In this document: positions 1 through 5,442 of the stretch, in pieces
Layout of the letters: every line of letters begins with the position of its first letter
Numbering within the stretch: the first letter of the stretch is position 1
NCBI GenBank assembly: GCA_022785155.1
Contig: JALFRH010000032.1
Coordinates: 1-8,039 of the forward strand
Source: Spirochaetales bacterium
Lineage (GTDB): Bacteria > Spirochaetota > Spirochaetia > Sphaerochaetales > Sphaerochaetaceae
Direction of reading: 5' to 3'
Length of the DNA: 8,039 nucleotides
Made by a program: the position numbers and the translations under genes
The notes under the pieces: generated by a model
Told to the model about the DNA's origin: nothing
What the model saw: only the letters and a program-made list of their open reading frames with translations
The model's database searches: none

Positions 1-1068
1 AAGAGTAACATGGCTTTCGTCAATGAATGTAACAAAATCATCCGGGAAATAATCCAAGAGGACGGCAGGTCTCTCCCCAGGCTTCCTTCCTGTGAGAGGT
101 CTGGAGTAATTCTCAATGCCTGAGCAGTATCCCACTTCCTGAAGCATCTCAAGATCATACTCCACCCTACTCTTTATTCTTTCAGCCTCCACATATTGGC
201 CATTGGAGATGAAGTATTCGTATCTCTCTTCCTTTTCGTCGTCTATGGCCTTTATAGCCCTGTCTATCTGGGCCTGTGGCATAACGAACTGCTTTGCAGG
301 ATAGAGTGTCACAGAGTCTACATGTTCCCTCTTTTCTCCTGTAAGGGCATCGAACCATACGATGTCTGTAATAGTATCCCAATCCAAAGTGATCCTGAAG
401 GCAGTCTCCAGGTATGCCGGATAGATTTCTATTACATCACCTTTAGGCCTGAAGGTTCCTCTCTCAAGAATTGCATCATTCCTTTCATAGAGCATTCTCA
501 AAAGCTGGGCGAAAACCTGTGACCTATCGAAATCGTCACCGACTCTGAAGGTCCATAGCATATCCCTGAGGGATACCGGGTTTCCCAGTCCATAGATACA
601 GGAGACAGTCGCAACTACGATTACATCCCTTCTCTCCATCAATGAAAAAGATGCATGGAGCCTCAGCCTATCTATCTCATCGTTGATGTCGACTTCCTTC
701 TCGATGTACAAATCCTTTCCAGGAACATAGGCCTCAGGTTGATAAAAGTCGTATGTAGACACAAAGTATGTGACGGCGTTTTCAGGAAAGAATGTCTTGA
801 ACTCTCGATATAGCTGGGCAGAAAGGGTTTTGTTGTGGCTCAGAATCAGTGTAGGCTTCTGGATCTTCTCAATAAGCTTGGCCATGGTGAAGGTCTTACC
901 ACTTCCAGTCACTCCTTTCAGTGTCTGTGCCCTGTCCCCCTCCAAATATCCCTTATATAAGGCATCCACAGCCTCACCCTGATCTCCTGAAAGGTTGAAA
1001 GGTGCATGGACGACGAAAGGTTTCTCCACTCCTGAAACATAGTCAGGATATCTTATCTCAGAATCCAT
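1..1068 (-). CDS. uvrB: UvrABC excinuclease subunit B, N-terminal 356 residues (cut by left edge)
   Basis: UvrB is the damage-verifying helicase-like subunit of nucleotide excision repair; it is loaded by UvrA and then recruits UvrC for incision in the cytoplasm. The reading frame is open from the ATG at 1068 to base 1. Visible motifs are Walker A GVTGSGKT (residues 52-59), TYDFYQPEAYVP (about 105-116) followed by YIEKEVDINDEIDRLR (the beta-hairpin region that clamps DNA), VVATVSCIYGLGNP (about 151-164), and the DEAD-type motif II DESH (350-353), after which the window ends. UvrB is usually about 660-680 residues, so roughly half is present and helicase motifs III-VI and the UvrC-binding C-terminus lie outside. 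The start is supported by an AGGAGA 7 nt upstream. The gene overlaps the end of the upstream protease by 16 bp, implying co-transcription and possibly translational coupling. Identity is very secure. Confidence 0.97.
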   Translation of the reverse strand, partial: MDSEIRYPDYVSGVEKPFVVHAPFNLSGDQGEAVDALYKGYLEGDRAQTLKGVTGSGKTFTMAKLIEKIQKPTLILSHNKTLSAQLYREFKTFFPENAVTYFVSTYDFYQPEAYVPGKDLYIEKEVDINDEIDRLRLHASFSLMERRDVIVVATVSCIYGLGNPVSLRDMLWTFRVGDDFDRSQVFAQLLRMLYERNDAILERGTFRPKGDVIEIYPAYLETAFRITLDWDTITDIVWFDALTGEKREHVDSVTLYPAKQFVMPQAQIDRAIKAIDDEKEERYEYFISNGQYVEAERIKSRVEYDLEMLQEVGYCSGIENYSRPLTGRKPGERPAVLLDYFPDDFVTFIDESHVTL

Positions 1069-2306
1069 CTGGTGTTCTCCTCTGTCTGCTGGACAAGCTC
1101 TACTCCCTTAAGTTCCACAGTTTCTCCGTTTCTTACTACCGTCACATCGACTTTATCACCAGGAGAAGAAGTGAAGAGAAGAGCAAAATAGTCTGTATAG
1201 TCTTCAACTTTCCTGCCGTTTATTGCAACTACTACGTCACCTCCCAAGTAGATTACAGAAGAACCATATTGGGCTTTTTCGCTTCCACCCTTTATTCCAC
1301 CCTTGTCTGCCATACCCATAGGAACAACTTGGCTTACAAGAATTCCCTTTTCTACGGAAAGGTTGCAGTAGGATACTATCTGGCTGTTGAGCTCCACTGA
1401 CAAGAAGTCGAACCAGCCTCTTGATACCTTTCCTTCCTTTATTATCTTTTCAGCTATATCCCTTACACTCTCTACAGGAAGGGCAAAGGAAATGCCCTGG
1501 GCAGAACCGGATGTGGAGTAAATGGAAGAGACCAAGCCTACCATTCTTCCTTGGGTGTCCAACAAAGGGCCCCCTGAGTTACCGGGATTTATCAAGGCAT
1601 CCGTCTGTATCATATTGGGAATGACGGAGGCAGATGTGGATGTACTTACCATTCTCTCCACCCCGGATACCATACCCGAGGTGAGGGACCAGGTGTATCC
1701 ATAGGGGTTACCGATGGCCAGAAGGGTCTGACCCACCGTCAAATCCTCACTTGACCCCAGCTCCATGGGTACAAGGCCCTCTTTCTCCGTTTTTAATATT
1801 GCGATATCCGACAAGGAATCATATCCAACCAGTGTGGCTCTTGCTGACGATTCATCGGAAAAGACAATGGAGAAATCTGTTCCTGACCCCACTACATGTT
1901 TATTTGTCACAATATATCCATCACTGCTGAGTATTACACCACTACCTTGCCCGGAATCCGAAAGGGAGCTTTCAGCAAGTATCTGGACTACACTATCCTT
2001 ACACTTTTTATATACCGCCATGTTACGTAGTTCTTCCGATGTATATACCCAGGCTCCGTCCTTGCTTTGAAAGAGAGGTATCAGTTCCTCCCCGTAATAT
2101 ACTTGGTCTACAGGGATACCTGCCATTTCGAACAAAGTCTCCACTCCATCCTTCTCCACAACTTCCTGCATTGCATCCCTCAGGCTCTCTTTTTTCTTTT
2201 CCGCCTTCAGGTATCCTGTCCAAAGGCCAAGGCCCAAAAGAACAGCTACGGAGGCTGATGTAACAATAATAATGGTCAATATCTCAGAGAATGAAAAACG
2301 CTTCAT
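1053..2306 (-). CDS. HtrA/DegP-like membrane-anchored serine protease with one PDZ domain (S1C family)
   Basis: This is a trypsin-fold protease expected to act outside the cytoplasmic membrane on misfolded or regulatory envelope proteins. Numbered from the ATG at 2306 (417 residues), it has a short basic N-terminus (MKRF), one hydrophobic segment (about 9-29, signal anchor), a charged linker, and a protease domain from about 97. The triad is complete: His137 in TNKHVV, Asp167 in SLSDIAI and Ser244 in NPGNSGGPL. A PDZ-like region follows (about 300-395) with YLGGDVVVAINGRKV. A single PDZ fits DegS/HtrA-type rather than two-PDZ DegP proteins. An in-frame GTG at 2327 would add seven residues, but it lies inside the predicted promoter spacer, so the ATG at 2306 is preferred. 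It leads an operon with uvrB, an unusual partner. A role as an anti-sigma-cleaving sheddase is possible but not shown. Confidence 0.93.
   Translation of the reverse strand: MKRFSFSEILTIIIVTSASVAVLLGLGLWTGYLKAEKKKESLRDAMQEVVEKDGVETLFEMAGIPVDQVYYGEELIPLFQSKDGAWVYTSEELRNMAVYKKCKDSVVQILAESSLSDSGQGSGVILSSDGYIVTNKHVVGSGTDFSIVFSDESSARATLVGYDSLSDIAILKTEKEGLVPMELGSSEDLTVGQTLLAIGNPYGYTWSLTSGMVSGVERMVSTSTSASVIPNMIQTDALINPGNSGGPLLDTQGRMVGLVSSIYSTSGSAQGISFALPVESVRDIAEKIIKEGKVSRGWFDFLSVELNSQIVSYCNLSVEKGILVSQVVPMGMADKGGIKGGSEKAQYGSSVIYLGGDVVVAINGRKVEDYTDYFALLFTSSPGDKVDVTVVRNGETVELKGVELVQQTEENTRWILR
1076..1081 (-). promoter_or_regulatory. Shine-Dalgarno of uvrB, inside the protease gene
   Basis: On the minus strand AGGAGA (within AGAGGAGA, 1083-1076) lies 7 nt upstream of the uvrB ATG at 1068, within the last codons of the protease. 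It fixes the uvrB start and fits reinitiation or coupling across the 16-bp overlap. It contrasts with the SD-less transcription-unit-leading genes in this window. Confidence 0.8.
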
Positions 2307-2312
2307 GAGAGA

Positions 2313-2341
2313 AGGATACAATGGCACTTGGATTTGTTCAA
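2313..2341 (-). promoter_or_regulatory. Predicted sigma-70 promoter of the htrA-uvrB operon (leaderless)
   Basis: On the minus strand a -35 TTGAAC (2341-2336) is followed after exactly 17 nt by a -10 TATCCT (2318-2313), with TG directly before the -10. Six bases separate the -10 from the ATG at 2306, so transcription should begin at or next to the A of the start codon. No Shine-Dalgarno sequence precedes either candidate start. The prediction is by eye only. Confidence 0.5.
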
Positions 2342-2352
2342 TTGAGCTCTGC

Positions 2353-2380
2353 TGTACTCTATTTCCTAATGTGCTAGAAT
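2353..2380 (+). promoter_or_regulatory. Predicted extended -10 promoter of the methyltransferase gene (leaderless)
   Basis: The extended -10 TGC-TAGAAT (2372-2380) ends 6 nt before the ATG at 2387. The -35 is poor (TGTACT at 2353-2358 with a 16-nt spacer), as is common with extended -10 promoters. There is no Shine-Dalgarno sequence before the ATG. The promoter lies back to back with that of the protease operon in an 80-bp divergent gap. Confidence 0.45.
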
Positions 2381-2386
2381 AGAGTC

Positions 2387-3154
2387 ATGGATATAGCAAA
2401 TATCAATGGAGAGGCTTGGGACGGCGAAGTTGAAAACAACAATTGGTGGACTCGCATTGTAAGCCAAGAGAGTATAGATGAAGCTAGAAAAGGGAATCCA
2501 GGCATATGGGTCACCCCATCCTCCAATGTACCCCTGTCTTGGATAGAGCCTTTGAAGGGGAAGAAAGTCCTTAACGCCTGTGGAGGCGGAGGGCAGCAGA
2601 CACCGCTTTTATCTGCATATGGAGCCCTTGTCACAGTAATAGACATATCGAAAAAACAGTTGGAGCAGGATAGAATCGCCCTGGATAAATACTCCTTGGA
2701 TGCTGAGATTGTTCATGGCAGCGTTTTGTCACTGCCCTTTGAAGATGAGTCCTTCGACCACATCATCAACCCTTGCTCTCTGAATTTCATAGAGGACCTT
2801 GATGGAGTTTACAGCCAATTCTACAGAGTATTGAGAAAGGGAGGCTCCCTTATTTTCGGTATATCCAATCCCATTCTCTATATTTTCAACGATAAGATCA
2901 TGGAGAAAAAGCTTAAAGTGAAATACACTCTTCCCTTCTCCGACACCACATCCCTATCAAGAAAAGAGCTGGAGAAGAGAATAAGGAAAGGAGATACCGT
3001 AGAATTCTCCCACACTCTTTCCTCCATTATTTCAAATCTCCTTTCAAAGGGCTTTGTCATAGACGGCTTTTTCTCGGATTCGTCAGGATTTGAGAGCGTC
3101 GACTCTTTTGTAAGGGATTCTTATTTAGCCTTCAAAGCAATAAAATCAAGATAG
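2387..3154 (+). CDS. Class I SAM-dependent methyltransferase (Methyltransf_11 type)
   Basis: This 255-residue soluble protein should transfer a methyl group from S-adenosylmethionine; the substrate cannot be read from sequence. The Rossmann SAM site is clear: motif I VLNACGGGGQQ (residues 61-71), an acidic residue ending beta-2 in TVIDIS (Asp86) that would bind the ribose hydroxyls, SVLSLPFEDESFDHI (112-126) corresponding to motifs II/III, and the post-II segment YRVLRKGGSLIFG (146-158). The N-terminal 55 residues (NNNWWTRIVSQESID) and the variable insert after residue 160 probably shape the acceptor site. The N-terminus and GGGGQQ motif resemble a stand-alone clade common in Clostridia and spirochaetes, often annotated only as 'methyltransferase'. 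It starts at an ATG without a Shine-Dalgarno sequence and appears monocistronic. It is not an evident rRNA or ubiquinone methyltransferase. Confidence 0.88.
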   Translation: MDIANINGEAWDGEVENNNWWTRIVSQESIDEARKGNPGIWVTPSSNVPLSWIEPLKGKKVLNACGGGGQQTPLLSAYGALVTVIDISKKQLEQDRIALDKYSLDAEIVHGSVLSLPFEDESFDHIINPCSLNFIEDLDGVYSQFYRVLRKGGSLIFGISNPILYIFNDKIMEKKLKVKYTLPFSDTTSLSRKELEKRIRKGDTVEFSHTLSSIISNLLSKGFVIDGFFSDSSGFESVDSFVRDSYLAFKAIKSR

Positions 3155-3158
3155 TAAA

Positions 3159-3199
3159 TAATATGCATATCTCTTTATTTATCAATAATATACATATTA
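3159..3199. repeat. AT-rich inverted repeat between convergent genes
   Basis: A 12-bp arm (3159-3170, including the palindrome ATATGCATAT) pairs with 3188-3199 with one mismatch around a 17-nt loop. It fills most of the 63-bp gap between the methyltransferase stop and the stop of the convergent PfkB-like gene. The stem is almost all A/T and lacks a GC-rich core, so a role as bidirectional terminator is only a weak possibility. Confidence 0.3.
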
Positions 3200-3217
3200 G
3201 TTTGCATCACTTATTAA

Positions 3218-3835
3218 CTAAATGAAGAGGTCCTTTATCATTTCTGAGCTTACCCTCTTTACTCCCACTTCAGTCAGAATATCTCCGGAAATGTAAGTAT
3301 CAGGAATTGCCTTGGAAATACGCTTTATACTCTCATATAGGTCCTCGATCATCATTGTATGGGTTATGTCTTCTGCATCAACCACCACTACTTTGATTCT
3401 ATCCTTCTCTTTTTCCAAGGCCTCTGTAATTTCCTTCTTCACAGGGTCGAAGGAAAGAAGGAGGGATGAGATTATGACTTTGTCTATGTGGTTTTTTTCA
3501 ATAAAGTCCATGACCTCTTCTTTCTTTATAAATGAAGGGGCTGTATTCTTTACCAGAAGCGTTCCTTCCATTGATATTGAAGAGGGGGCGGAGGAATACA
3601 ACACATCATCTTCCTCAATACCGTACTCGCTGGTGATGTAATCAAGATGGGTCTCTCCCTGCATATCTTTTCCCAGTTTTACAAGTAGAGAAAAAGGAAT
3701 GCCATTATCGACAAAATAATCCATTTCTTCTATGGCAGAACCACCGATAAATGCAGAGTAGTATGTGTTTCTCTCATTTGACACTTCTTCTGCATAATCC
3801 AACAATGTGACGATTTCTCCAATTATTCCATTCAT
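3218..3835 (-). CDS. PfkB (ribokinase) fold-like protein, short, lacking the catalytic C-terminus
   Basis: This 205-residue protein resembles the N-terminal two thirds of PfkB-family sugar kinases. It has an initial GEIVTLLDYAEE strand, then GGSAIEEMDYFVDNGIPFSLLVKLGKDMQGE (about 31-61), which matches the family's glycine pair, helix and 'LG..v.lv.kvG.D..G' element. It also has YGIEEDDVL (71-79) and DKVIISSLLLSFDP (118-131), like the strand that follows the lid. Functional PfkB kinases are about 300 residues and carry a C-terminal GAGD motif with the catalytic Asp and ATP site. Here the protein stops at 205 with no GAGD, and the downstream gap is too short and AT-rich to hold a frameshifted remainder. 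I infer a non-catalytic derivative, perhaps a sugar or nucleoside sensor or a partner protein. It starts at an ATG with a leaderless-type promoter and is divergent from the 140-residue gene. The fold assignment is tentative. Confidence 0.7.
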   Translation of the reverse strand: MNGIIGEIVTLLDYAEEVSNERNTYYSAFIGGSAIEEMDYFVDNGIPFSLLVKLGKDMQGETHLDYITSEYGIEEDDVLYSSAPSSISMEGTLLVKNTAPSFIKKEEVMDFIEKNHIDKVIISSLLLSFDPVKKEITEALEKEKDRIKVVVVDAEDITHTMMIEDLYESIKRISKAIPDTYISGDILTEVGVKRVSSEMIKDLFI

Positions 3836-3841
3836 GGTTAT

Positions 3842-3871
3842 ATACTAACTTTTCCCCTCCTCTCCTGACAA
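3842..3871 (-). promoter_or_regulatory. Predicted promoter of the PfkB-like gene (leaderless)
   Basis: On the minus strand -35 TTGTCA (3871-3866), an 18-nt spacer and -10 TAGTAT (3847-3842) lie 6 nt before the ATG at 3835. A purine-rich GGAGAGGAGGGG block is inside the spacer, too far upstream to act as a Shine-Dalgarno sequence. The -35 occupies the same bases as the -35 of the divergent promoter. Confidence 0.55.
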
Positions 3872-3893
3872 CCTTTCTTTTTCCATGTATTAT
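3865..3893 (+). promoter_or_regulatory. Predicted promoter of the 140-residue gene (leaderless)
   Basis: A -35 CTGACA (3865-3870), a 17-nt spacer and a -10 TATTAT (3888-3893) are followed by 6 nt and the ATG at 3900. Both hexamers match the sigma-70 consensus 5/6. The -35 overlaps the opposite-strand -35 by five bases. Confidence 0.6.
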
Positions 3894-3899
3894 TGGAGC

Positions 3900-4322
3900 A
3901 TGAATACCAAAAAGGCCCTTTGGGTCAAGAGACCCAAAAGTTTCATCAATATAGATCTCCACTCTTTTTCCTGGAAGGAAGAAGAGAACAGCAGTGTCTT
4001 TTGGACAGTGGGGGAAGAAGGGGAAATCAGTCTCAGAAGAAGCAATGATGAATCTGTGGATGTGGACTTTGTTCTTCTCCACACTCCTTCAGACTTTGTC
4101 AGATTCACGAAAAAAGGGATCCTCTCCTCTTTCTTCTCCCTTACTTCCTTCACTTCCCTTTCTTCCTTCACTTCACTAAGAATGAAGAAGGAGTCAGCCA
4201 CAATTTCTTTCTTTTCTGACGATGCTTTGGTCTACAAAATAGAAAACCCAGCTTTTCTGGGTTCTGCATCCTTTGGTTTTGAAATCAAGGGAAATGGGAA
4301 AGTCAAACTGGAAGTGTTTTGA
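3900..4322 (+). CDS. Hypothetical protein, 140 residues, divergent partner of the PfkB-like gene
   Basis: I do not recognise this protein. It has no signal peptide or clear membrane segment. The N-terminal part (MNTKKALWVKRPKSFINIDLHSFSWKEEE) and C-terminal part (ALVYKIENPAFLGSASFGFEIKGNGKVKLEVF) read like a soluble beta-rich protein. The middle (about residues 76-92) is a Ser/Phe/Thr/Leu-rich stretch with a six-residue period (SFTSLSSFTSL) encoded by a 13-nt direct repeat. The start at 3900 is chosen because the upstream in-frame ATG at 3885 overlaps the predicted -10 box; the GGAG at 3895-3898 is too close to serve as a normal Shine-Dalgarno sequence. The plus frame is preferred over the opposite frame because its ends are non-repetitive and protein-like and it stops exactly at the neighbouring gene's end. 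The divergent, overlapping promoters hint at a shared function or cross-control with the PfkB-like gene. Confidence 0.65.
   Translation: MNTKKALWVKRPKSFINIDLHSFSWKEEENSSVFWTVGEEGEISLRRSNDESVDVDFVLLHTPSDFVRFTKKGILSSFFSLTSFTSLSSFTSLRMKKESATISFFSDDALVYKIENPAFLGSASFGFEIKGNGKVKLEVF
4144..4174 (+). repeat. 13-nt direct repeat within a pyrimidine-rich tract
   Basis: CTTCCTTCACTTC occurs at 4144-4156 and again at 4162-4174, an 18-nt period (six codons) inside the 140-residue gene. It encodes the repeated Ser-Phe-Thr-Ser-Leu segment. The surrounding ~60 nt of plus strand (about 4120-4178) are strongly pyrimidine-biased. Copy-number changes would stay in frame. Confidence 0.7.
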
Positions 4323-5171
4323 TCACCAATCCTTGACTACTGTTTCAGGCTTGGACTTCAATACTTCCGGATGAGCCATACAACTCTTGAAATACTTGAG
4401 GGAAGAAGCCCAATAGTATCCGTCAGTGGTTCTTTCGTCGATGTTCACTACGATATCGATTACTCTCTTCTTGAAGGGCTCTCCATCTTCATTAAAGTCA
4501 TAAATTGTTCTCTTGGCGCCGAAGGAAATGAAGAGAGGACAGTTACCGAAGTTATAGAGATGGTGTCTGATAGGTGGAATATTCAATGAGGCCATGCTGG
4601 TGATGAACATGGAACAATGGAAGGGGGAGGCTTCAATAAGGAACTTTGGAAGCAGACCGAAATAATCCAAGGTCTTCAAGAGTTTTATTACACCCTTTCT
4701 TACCAGACCAGGAATATAACAAAGGAATTTTGCAGTCTTATCCGTGTCATTGGGCTGCATTGCCTTTTCAATGGAAGTGTTCACTTCCTTATATACATCG
4801 TAGATGTCATAGTCAGGCTGGAAATGCATTTTGACAGTGGTGTCTTCACCGTCCAACGCCATCTTCCTCTTGATGGTGAGGCTTACGGCAATGTCGTTCC
4901 TGGCCCAAATCTTCTGTCCCCTTATATATCTGTTCGTCCTAGGACGTTGTGATACCATACGGACATATGCTGCCAGAATGACATGCATTACTCCAAAGGA
5001 ATCCAAACCTTCCGCCCTCATTTCTTTGATAAGCTTCTCAGCGGGAGCAATCTCAAAGAAATCGGTAATTGTATTCTGACTATCGCTTCTTTCTACCATT
5101 ATATAAGGAATAAAGGTTCCGAATGGTGTGACATCCTTTACCCTGAATCCTTCTTTTTGTCTTTTTGCCAT
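4323..5171 (-). CDS. 2-oxo acid dehydrogenase E2 acyltransferase-like (CAT fold) protein, stand-alone, active-site His replaced
   Basis: This 282-residue protein matches the catalytic-domain fold of dihydrolipoyl acyltransferases and chloramphenicol acetyltransferase but has no lipoyl or E1/E3-binding domain. Family-like segments are SFGVMHVILAAYVRMVSQRP (58-77), RYIRGQKIWARNDIAVSLTIKRK (81-103), EASPFHCSMFITSMASLNI (180-198), HHLYNFG (203-209), and the C-terminal VVNIDERTTDGYYWASSLKYF (241-261). That last segment aligns with the E2 active site DHRVxDG. The DG pair (250-251) remains, but the catalytic His position is Glu246. I recall a family in Clostridia and spirochaetes with the same DERxxDGxYYA signature, usually annotated as 'E2 acyltransferase', whose activity I do not know. 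No E1, E3 or carrier gene is nearby, so a pyruvate dehydrogenase role is unlikely. The ATG at 5171 has no Shine-Dalgarno sequence. The stop abuts the stop of the convergent 140-residue gene. Confidence 0.85.
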   Translation of the reverse strand: MAKRQKEGFRVKDVTPFGTFIPYIMVERSDSQNTITDFFEIAPAEKLIKEMRAEGLDSFGVMHVILAAYVRMVSQRPRTNRYIRGQKIWARNDIAVSLTIKRKMALDGEDTTVKMHFQPDYDIYDVYKEVNTSIEKAMQPNDTDKTAKFLCYIPGLVRKGVIKLLKTLDYFGLLPKFLIEASPFHCSMFITSMASLNIPPIRHHLYNFGNCPLFISFGAKRTIYDFNEDGEPFKKRVIDIVVNIDERTTDGYYWASSLKYFKSCMAHPEVLKSKPETVVKDW

Positions 5172-5178
5172 GGAATGT

Positions 5179-5206
5179 ATGTTACTACTTTTTAATACAT
5201 ATTCAA
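5179..5206 (-). promoter_or_regulatory. Possible promoter of the acyltransferase-like gene (leaderless)
   Basis: On the minus strand TTGAAT (5206-5201), a 16-nt spacer and TAACAT (5184-5179) lie 7 nt upstream of the ATG at 5171. Each hexamer matches consensus 4/6. The match is weaker than the others, but the placement fits the same leaderless pattern, and no Shine-Dalgarno sequence is present. Confidence 0.35.
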
Positions 5207-5365
5207 AGGATTTTGTATAATTTTATGCCCATTTTTCTTTATTTTAATTTTTTTATTCCTTTTTAGGAATTTTATTTTGTATTATAAAAACCATATATTG
5301 AACAAATGTTTAGTTTTTATCCTTACAATACTAAATTATTATAAGACAAACATTAAATAAGGGCT

Positions 5366-5394
5366 TTAACAGAAGAAAAACAAAATGCTATCAT
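5366..5394 (+). promoter_or_regulatory. Predicted sigma-70 promoter of glnS
   Basis: TTAACA (5366-5371), a 17-nt spacer and TATCAT (5389-5394), with an extended TGC just before the -10, match consensus 5/6 each. The expected start near 5401 gives a leader of about 42 nt. That leader contains a small bulged hairpin (5411-5428, AATCC/TT paired with AA/GGATT) ending 2 nt before the Shine-Dalgarno sequence. Confidence 0.65.
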
Positions 5395-5430
5395 AGGAAA
5401 ACAATTCTTAAATCCCTTTGGAAGGATTGA

Positions 5431-5437
5431 AGGAAGG
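5431..5437 (+). promoter_or_regulatory. Shine-Dalgarno of glnS
   Basis: AGGAAGG ends 5 nt before the ATG at 5443. This strong ribosome binding site supports the chosen start and contrasts with the SD-less genes to the left. Confidence 0.8.
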
Positions 5438-5442
5438 TAAAT

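Larger units (their letters stand above)
5172..5442. other. AT-rich divergent intergenic region (271 bp)
   Basis: This is the longest non-coding stretch in the window. Lines 5221-5280 are about 17% G+C by hand count, with runs of T and A that could act as UP elements or bind nucleoid proteins. It holds the candidate promoters of the acyltransferase-like gene and glnS and a short hairpin ATTCCT-TTTT-AGGAAT (5255-5270). I see no small gene, RNA gene or T-box-like leader in it. Confidence 0.7.

Noticed and set aside
196..982. Plus-strand frames across uvrB
   Set aside because: uvrB on minus is unambiguous with Walker A and DESH motifs; the plus frames have no protein-like features.
2307..2327. 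In-frame GTG at 2327 as the protease start
   Set aside because: It has no Shine-Dalgarno sequence and lies inside the 17-nt spacer of the predicted promoter. The ATG at 2306 starts right before a typical basic-hydrophobic anchor.
3885..3899. ATG at 3885 as start of the 140-residue gene
   Set aside because: It overlaps the predicted -10 box and would lie upstream of the transcript; there is no Shine-Dalgarno sequence.
3890..4201. Opposite-strand frame of 103 codons across the 140-residue gene
   Set aside because: The translation is low-complexity (Glu/Lys and Ser/Leu runs) as expected from the complement of a pyrimidine-rich tract, with no recognisable motif.
5255..5270. ATTCCT-TTTT-AGGAAT hairpin as a terminator
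   Set aside because: The stem is only 6 bp and lies between divergent genes, where no transcript needs ending; it is likely by chance in A/T-rich DNA.
5298..5329. TTGAAC (5298-5303) and TACAAT (5324-5329) as a second glnS promoter
   Set aside because: The 20-nt spacer is too long for a typical sigma-70 promoter, and a better one with 17-nt spacing lies downstream.
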